Of a stretch of 9,195 nt of DNA, positions 6,842 to 9,195 are shown one piece after another. The notes beneath the pieces were generated by a model. The model did no database searches. It saw nothing but the letters and a program-made list of their open reading frames with translations, and was not told the DNA's origin. The DNA comes from Pseudomonas sp. Lineage in GTDB: Bacteria; Pseudomonadota; Gammaproteobacteria; Pseudomonadales; Pseudomonadaceae. The first letter of the stretch is position 1; each line of letters opens with the position of its first letter. The translations under genes were made by a program, and so were the position numbers. Location: contig JAQZAY010000136.1 of assembly GCA_029239415.1 (NCBI GenBank), positions 1-9,195 of the forward strand, read 5' to 3'.

Positions 6842-7180
6842 TCAGCGCCGCGCCGGCGGATCCATCAGCCATGCCACGCAGATCACCCGGACCAGGCCGC
6901 TGAAATTCTTCACCCCGCCGTAGCGCAGGTGGACCTCGCGGTCGAGGTAGGACAATACCGCGCTGACCGAGCAGCGGTTGGCCTCGGCGATCGACTGCAG
7001 GATCCGCCAGTAGATGGTCTCCAGGCGCAGGCAGGTGGCAAAGCCGTTGAGCCGGACCGAGCGCGAGACAGGGCGCGACTGCTCCATGTCGAATCCCGTG
7101 CTGAACGGGTCCACGCAGTCCTTGCCGGGCCAGGGCCCCGTGTAGATACCTCGCTTGGCCAGTGTTCGCATCGCTTGCAT
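6842..7180 (-). CDS. Ribbon-helix-helix domain protein, function unknown
   Basis: A 112-residue protein whose residues about 39-106 fit the RHH_4 type of ribbon-helix-helix. A short beta strand S-R-S-V-R-L-N-G (39-46) is followed by L-R-L-E-T-I-Y-W-R-I-L-Q-S-I-A, then S-V-S-A-V-L-S-Y-L-D and N-F-S-G-L-V-R-V-I. Such proteins usually bind DNA as dimers through the strand, but targets are unknown here. The N-terminal 38 residues are Gly/Pro-containing and not recognised. The ATG at 7178-7180 is preferred because GGAG lies 7 bases upstream; an in-frame TTG at 7204 would add eight residues and an ATG three codons later is also possible. It sits between dps and fmdB, on the same strand, with a large hairpin separating it from dps. 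I do not recall it at this place in P. aeruginosa. Confidence 0.75.
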   Translation of the reverse strand: MQAMRTLAKRGIYTGPWPGKDCVDPFSTGFDMEQSRPVSRSVRLNGFATCLRLETIYWRILQSIAEANRCSVSAVLSYLDREVHLRYGGVKNFSGLVRVICVAWLMDPPARR

Positions 7181-7187
7181 TGCATCG

Positions 7188-7191
7188 CTCC
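7188..7191 (-). promoter_or_regulatory. Ribosome binding site of the RHH gene
   Basis: GGAG on the minus strand, 7 bases before the ATG at 7178-7180. It supports that start over the TTG at 7204 and the ATG at 7169-7171. Just upstream, TCGCGC and GCGCGA (7211-7227) form a 6-bp inverted repeat in the probable leader. Confidence 0.55.
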
Positions 7192-7292
7192 ATGTCCGTG
7201 GCAACCTTCCTCGCGCCTGTCGCGCGAAGTCCTGCCCCGAATGAAGCGCCGCCAGCGTGCCGCTAACCAGCAGAAAACCTTTCCTCCATGAA

Positions 7293-7330
7293 CGACGATG
7301 CCCGGGAGCCCAGGCTCCCGGGCATCGTCG
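7293..7330. repeat. Long perfect inverted repeat between dps and the RHH gene
   Basis: Two perfect 18-base arms (7293-7310 and 7313-7330) are separated by only CA, giving a hairpin of about 17 pairs with a 4-base loop. It lies 37 bases past the dps stop on the minus strand. Its place argues for a dps terminator, but neither side has a T-run: the minus strand continues GTTCATGGAGG and the plus strand GCCAGCGCC. A transcript-end stabiliser or a Rho-linked 3' end are alternatives. The remaining sequence up to 7204 shows no clear promoter. Confidence 0.6.
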
Positions 7331-7367
7331 CCAGCGCCGGCCTGGAGGCGGCCGGCCCGGCGTGCGG

Positions 7368-7841
7368 TCACTTCTCGTCGAGCAGCACGCGCAGCATCCA
7401 TGCGGTCTTCTCGTGCACTTGCATGCGCTGGGTGAGCAGGTCGGCCGTGGGCTCGTCGCTGACCTTGTCGACCACCGGGAAGATGCTGCGGGCGGTGCGG
7501 ACCACGGCTTCCTGGCCCTGCACCAGCTGGCGGATCATCTCGTCGGCCGCCGGCACGCCTTCTTCTTCCTTGATGGACGAGTGTTGCGCATAGAAGGCAT
7601 AGGAGCCTGGCGCCGGGAAGCCCAGGGCGCGGATACGCTCGGCAACGGAGTCCACCGCCAGGGCCAGCTCGTTGTATTGCTCCTCGAACATCAGGTGCAA
7701 GGTACGGAAGGACGGACCAGTGACGTTCCAATGGAAGTTGTGGGTTTTCAGGTACAGCACGTAGGTATCCGACAACAGGCGGGACAGCCCGTCGACGATG
7801 GACTTGCGATCTTCTTCACTGATACCGATATCGATTGCCAT
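7368..7841 (-). CDS. dps: Dps-family ferritin-like protein (stress protection, iron storage)
   Basis: A 157-residue Dps-type protein expected to form a 12-subunit shell that oxidises Fe(II) with hydrogen peroxide and stores iron, protecting DNA. Intersubunit ferroxidase ligands are present: His37 (in N-F-H-W-N-V-T-G), His49, Glu53, Asp64 and Glu68. They correspond to His51, His63, Asp67, Asp78 and Glu82 of E. coli Dps, with Asp67 replaced by Glu. The N-terminal tail is short and acidic ([11 protein letters not shown]), without the Lys-rich tail that binds DNA in E. coli Dps, so DNA binding is uncertain. The ATG at 7839-7841 has GGGGAG 4 bases upstream; an in-frame upstream start would add 14 residues lacking family character. 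It is divergent from the cold-shock membrane gene. Confidence 0.95.
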   Translation of the reverse strand: MAIDIGISEEDRKSIVDGLSRLLSDTYVLYLKTHNFHWNVTGPSFRTLHLMFEEQYNELALAVDSVAERIRALGFPAPGSYAFYAQHSSIKEEEGVPAADEMIRQLVQGQEAVVRTARSIFPVVDKVSDEPTADLLTQRMQVHEKTAWMLRVLLDEK

Positions 7842-7874
7842 GAAACTCCCCTTTACAAATGGCTTGATGAACAA

Positions 7875-7913
7875 GCAGGCCAAGCCACTCTACCAATTCT
7901 TCGCCTGGCCTGC
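7875..7913. repeat. Spaced 8-bp inverted repeat upstream of dps
   Basis: GCAGGCCA (7875-7882) and TGGCCTGC (7906-7913) are perfect complements separated by 23 bases that are less GC-rich. The centre-to-centre distance is 31 bases, about three helical turns, so two protein-bound half-sites on one DNA face is possible. It lies 34-72 bases upstream of the dps ATG, where an operator would be expected. No known regulator consensus is matched. Confidence 0.35.
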
Positions 7914-7955
7914 ATGCGGCATGGCGCGATGGCAGCTGCCGGTCGCCCCGGTGAT

Positions 7956-7984
7956 TTGAGAACCCGTGGCCTTTGCTGTTAAAT
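7956..7984 (+). promoter_or_regulatory. Candidate sigma70 promoter for the cold-shock membrane gene
   Basis: TTGAGA (7956-7961, five of six matches) and TTAAAT (7979-7984, four of six) are separated by exactly 17 bases. Transcription would start near 7991, giving an untranslated leader of about 128 bases before the ATG at 8119. A closer alternative (TTGCCA near 8071) has a poor -10, so this site is the best one visible. Confidence 0.5.
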
Positions 7985-8118
7985 AGGCAGGGTGCCACCC
8001 GTGCGGACTGTTAGAGCCGGGTGCATAGGCTGGCGTTCACGTTTTCGCGCTTCATGACCCCGCGCACCGTGTTGCCAGCTCTTCCTGTGATCGACTTATC
8101 GACTGTGAGCCAACTCCT

Positions 8119-8712
8119 ATGTTCAAGATCGTCCATCTGGTGACGGGCGTGGCAGCCTTGCTGCTATCGTTCATTCCCAGCCTGCGAACCGATGCAACCC
8201 CCCTGCTGGACCAACCCCAGGCCGTCTATCTCGCCCTGCTCGGCCTGCTCAACCTGATCCTCGCCCCCGTGGTGCCACGCTACTACCAAGGCGCTCGCAG
8301 CCACCTGCAGCGCCTGGCCAGTGCCTTGCTGGTACTGGCGGTTGTCTTGCAGACCGTGACGCTGCTGGCGCGCCCTGACCTTGGCGACCTGCCGGCGCTG
8401 GGCTGCGCCTTGCTGGCCGTGGTGCTGCACCTGGCCGCAGGCTTCGCGCCCGCGCGCAGCACGGCGCGCAGCGCCCCAAGCGGGCAATACGAGGACAGCA
8501 AGCGCGATACGGGCACCGTGAAGTGGTTCAATACCTCCAAGGGCTTCGGCTTCATTTCCCGCGACTCCGGTGACGATATCTTCGTGCACTTTCGCGCCAT
8601 CCGCGGCGAAGGCCACCGGGTACTGGTCGAAGGCCAGCGGGTGGAGTTCTCGGTGATGCACCGCGACAAAGGCCTGCAGGCCGAAGACGTGATCGCCGCG
8701 CCGCGCCGCTGA
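8119..8712 (+). CDS. Membrane protein with C-terminal cold-shock domain
   Basis: A 197-residue fusion. The N-terminal half has four hydrophobic helices at about 4-22, 35-53, 66-84 and 91-110, with a charged R-Y-Y-Q-G-A-R-S-H segment between the second and third. After a flexible Ser/Ala/Arg-rich linker (111-129) comes a complete CspA-type cold-shock domain (130-194). It has RNP1 K-G-F-G-F-I at 141-146, RNP2 I-F-V-H-F at 154-158, and the nucleic-acid-stacking aromatics Trp136, Phe137, Phe143, Phe145, Phe155 and Phe158. It should bind single-stranded RNA or DNA at the inner membrane; topology is not certain, but the domain must face the cytoplasm to act. The ATG has only a weak GAG about 11 bases upstream, so translation may be inefficient or regulated. 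P. aeruginosa has a similar protein beside dps, as I recall. The role is unknown. Confidence 0.9.
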   Translation: MFKIVHLVTGVAALLLSFIPSLRTDATPLLDQPQAVYLALLGLLNLILAPVVPRYYQGARSHLQRLASALLVLAVVLQTVTLLARPDLGDLPALGCALLAVVLHLAAGFAPARSTARSAPSGQYEDSKRDTGTVKWFNTSKGFGFISRDSGDDIFVHFRAIRGEGHRVLVEGQRVEFSVMHRDKGLQAEDVIAAPRR

Positions 8713-8729
8713 TCCACGCTCTTGCAGCG

Positions 8730-8763
8730 ACAGGACAGGCCCCTCGAGGGCCTGTCCTGTTTC
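8730..8763 (+). terminator. Intrinsic terminator after the cold-shock membrane gene
   Basis: ACAGGACAGGCCC (8730-8742) and GGGCCTGTCCTGT (8748-8760) form a perfect 13-bp stem with loop CTCGA, followed by TTCAA. The T-run is short. It lies 17 bases past the plus-strand stop and 9 bases past the end of slyX. It therefore serves the convergent pair, and on the minus strand it may also block read-through from slyX. Confidence 0.8.
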
Positions 8764-8769
8764 AAGGCC

Positions 8770-8976
8770 TCAATAATGAGGCGGCGGCGCCTCGTCCTCG
8801 TCGGCCGAGTACTGGCCGACCATCTCTTCGTAGCGCTTGAGCAAGGCGGCCATCTGCATCTGCAGCCGCTCGACCACCCTGCCCTGCTCCACGATCACAT
8901 CGTTGAGCGCCTGGATGGTGTCATCCTGGAACGCCTGGCGGCTCTCGAGCTCGGTCACCCGTGATTCCAGCGACAT
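8770..8976 (-). CDS. slyX: SlyX-family small coiled-coil protein
   Basis: A 68-residue protein of the SlyX family, function unknown. Residues about 2-50 form a heptad-like, Glu/Gln/Leu-rich coiled coil ([19 protein letters not shown]). The C-terminus has the family's ending P-P-P-H-Y after an acidic D-E-D-E-A stretch. The ATG at 8974-8976 is 3 bases after the stop of the HIT gene and has AGGAGG 8 bases upstream, lying inside the end of that gene. The two are therefore almost certainly translated from one transcript. Its name comes from E. coli slyX near slyD; no link to lysis is implied. Confidence 0.93.
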   Translation of the reverse strand: MSLESRVTELESRQAFQDDTIQALNDVIVEQGRVVERLQMQMAALLKRYEEMVGQYSADEDEAPPPHY

Positions 8977-8979
8977 GGC

Positions 8980-9195
8980 TCAGGCCTCCTGGAAGGTGAA
9001 GTCGCCGGGCAGCACGGCGCGCAGCCGCTGGCCGATCACCTCGAGCCCGGCGCGGTCGTACTCGATCGCCGGCACCTTGCCCCAAACTGGAGCAGGCCAG
9101 GCGGCATCATCGCGACGACGAACGATGACATGCATGTGCAACTGGCTGACCACGTTGCCCAGCGTCGCCACATTCATCTTGTCGGCGGCGAAAGC
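8980..9195 (-). CDS. HIT-domain protein (C-terminal 71 residues only)
   Basis: The 3' part of a histidine-triad gene; it enters from the right edge in frame (A-F-A-A-D-K-M-N-V-A-T-L-G-N-V-V). HIT proteins are nucleotide hydrolases or transferases acting on nucleoside phosphoramidates or dinucleotides. The triad region reads Q-L-H-M-H-V-I-V-R-R, so the first two His of H-x-H-x-H are present, including the usual nucleophile (the middle one), but the third is Ile. The following W-P-A-P-V-W-G is typical of a proteobacterial subgroup of the family that I recall as keeping this altered triad. An internal ATG at 9175-9177 is not the true start, because the frame and HIT core continue beyond the edge. 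It probably precedes slyX in one transcript. Confidence 0.85.
   Translation of the reverse strand, partial: AFAADKMNVATLGNVVSQLHMHVIVRRRDDAAWPAPVWGKVPAIEYDRAGLEVIGQRLRAVLPGDFTFQEA
8985..8990 (-). promoter_or_regulatory. Ribosome binding site of slyX
   Basis: A perfect AGGAGG on the minus strand, 8 bases before the slyX ATG and within the last codons of the HIT gene (F-Q-E-A). It supports translational linkage of the two genes. Confidence 0.8.

Larger units (their letters stand above)
7842..8118. other. Divergent intergenic control region between dps and the cold-shock membrane gene
   Basis: 277 bases without a coding region that I can support; short ORFs here look like chance. It contains the dps ribosome site (GGGGAG, 7846-7851), a small hairpin GCTTG-N5-CAAGC (7862-7876), an 8-bp spaced inverted repeat, a plus-strand sigma70-like promoter, and a spaced CACCCG/CGGGTG pair in the probable leader of the plus-strand gene. 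For dps I can find only a weak candidate (TTGGCC, 17 bases, ATTTGT), and no OxyR-type four-part repeat. Confidence 0.6.

Noticed and set aside
7816..7998. 60-codon minus-strand frame upstream of dps
   Set aside because: It overlaps the dps start in another frame, has no recognisable features, and lies in a region better explained as control DNA.
8021..8118. Closer plus-strand promoter TTGCCA...CTTATC before the cold-shock membrane gene
   Set aside because: The -10 matches only two of six bases, so the upstream TTGAGA/TTAAAT pair is preferred.
1..9195. Defence system, CRISPR array, insertion sequence, prophage or RNA genes
   Set aside because: No direct-repeat array, transposase, integrase, tRNA cloverleaf or rRNA segment was seen; the gene content and order are typical of the Pseudomonas core chromosome.

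Overview
The window is a high-GC chromosomal segment from a gamma-proteobacterium, almost certainly a Pseudomonas of the P. putida type. The protein sequences closely match what I remember of Pseudomonas RuvB, RuvA, AspRS, TolQ and Dps. The order HIT / slyX / membrane cold-shock protein / dps / aspS / yebC / ruvCAB / ybgC / tolQR also matches, from memory, the P. aeruginosa PA0959-PA0970 region. This is conserved housekeeping DNA. I see no mobile element, CRISPR array, tRNA or rRNA, and no stretch over 300 bases without a gene.

Layout, left to right (most genes are on the minus strand, so they are transcribed right to left). Positions 1-1263 hold the start of the Tol-Pal cluster: ybgC, tolQ and the 5' end of tolR. 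Positions 1389-3682 hold ruvC, ruvA and ruvB, the Holliday-junction resolvasome. Positions 3796-4542 hold yebC, 4657-6432 aspS, and 6526-6747 a small FmdB-type zinc-ribbon protein with a good sigma70 promoter just upstream. Positions 6842-7180 encode a ribbon-helix-helix protein and 7368-7841 a Dps ferritin-like protein. A 277-base divergent control region (7842-8118) separates dps from the only plus-strand gene (8119-8712), a four-helix membrane protein with a C-terminal cold-shock domain. A terminator hairpin separates that gene from the convergent slyX (8770-8976) and a HIT-family gene that runs off the right edge.

How the genes work together: fmdB-aspS-yebC probably form a translation-linked unit, with hairpins after aspS and a strong terminator after yebC. 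RuvA and RuvB form the branch-migration motor and RuvC cuts the junction. ruvA and ruvB overlap by four bases (GTGA), which suggests translational coupling. ybgC overlaps tolQ by 11 bases and starts the envelope-integrity operon. dps and the cold-shock membrane protein are stress-type genes sharing a divergent intergenic region.

The items most worth a second look are the membrane-anchored cold-shock domain protein with its possible long leader, the terminator that separates yebC from ruvC, the unusual HIT motif, the RHH protein, and the large inverted repeats. I do not see a clearly new multi-gene system here.
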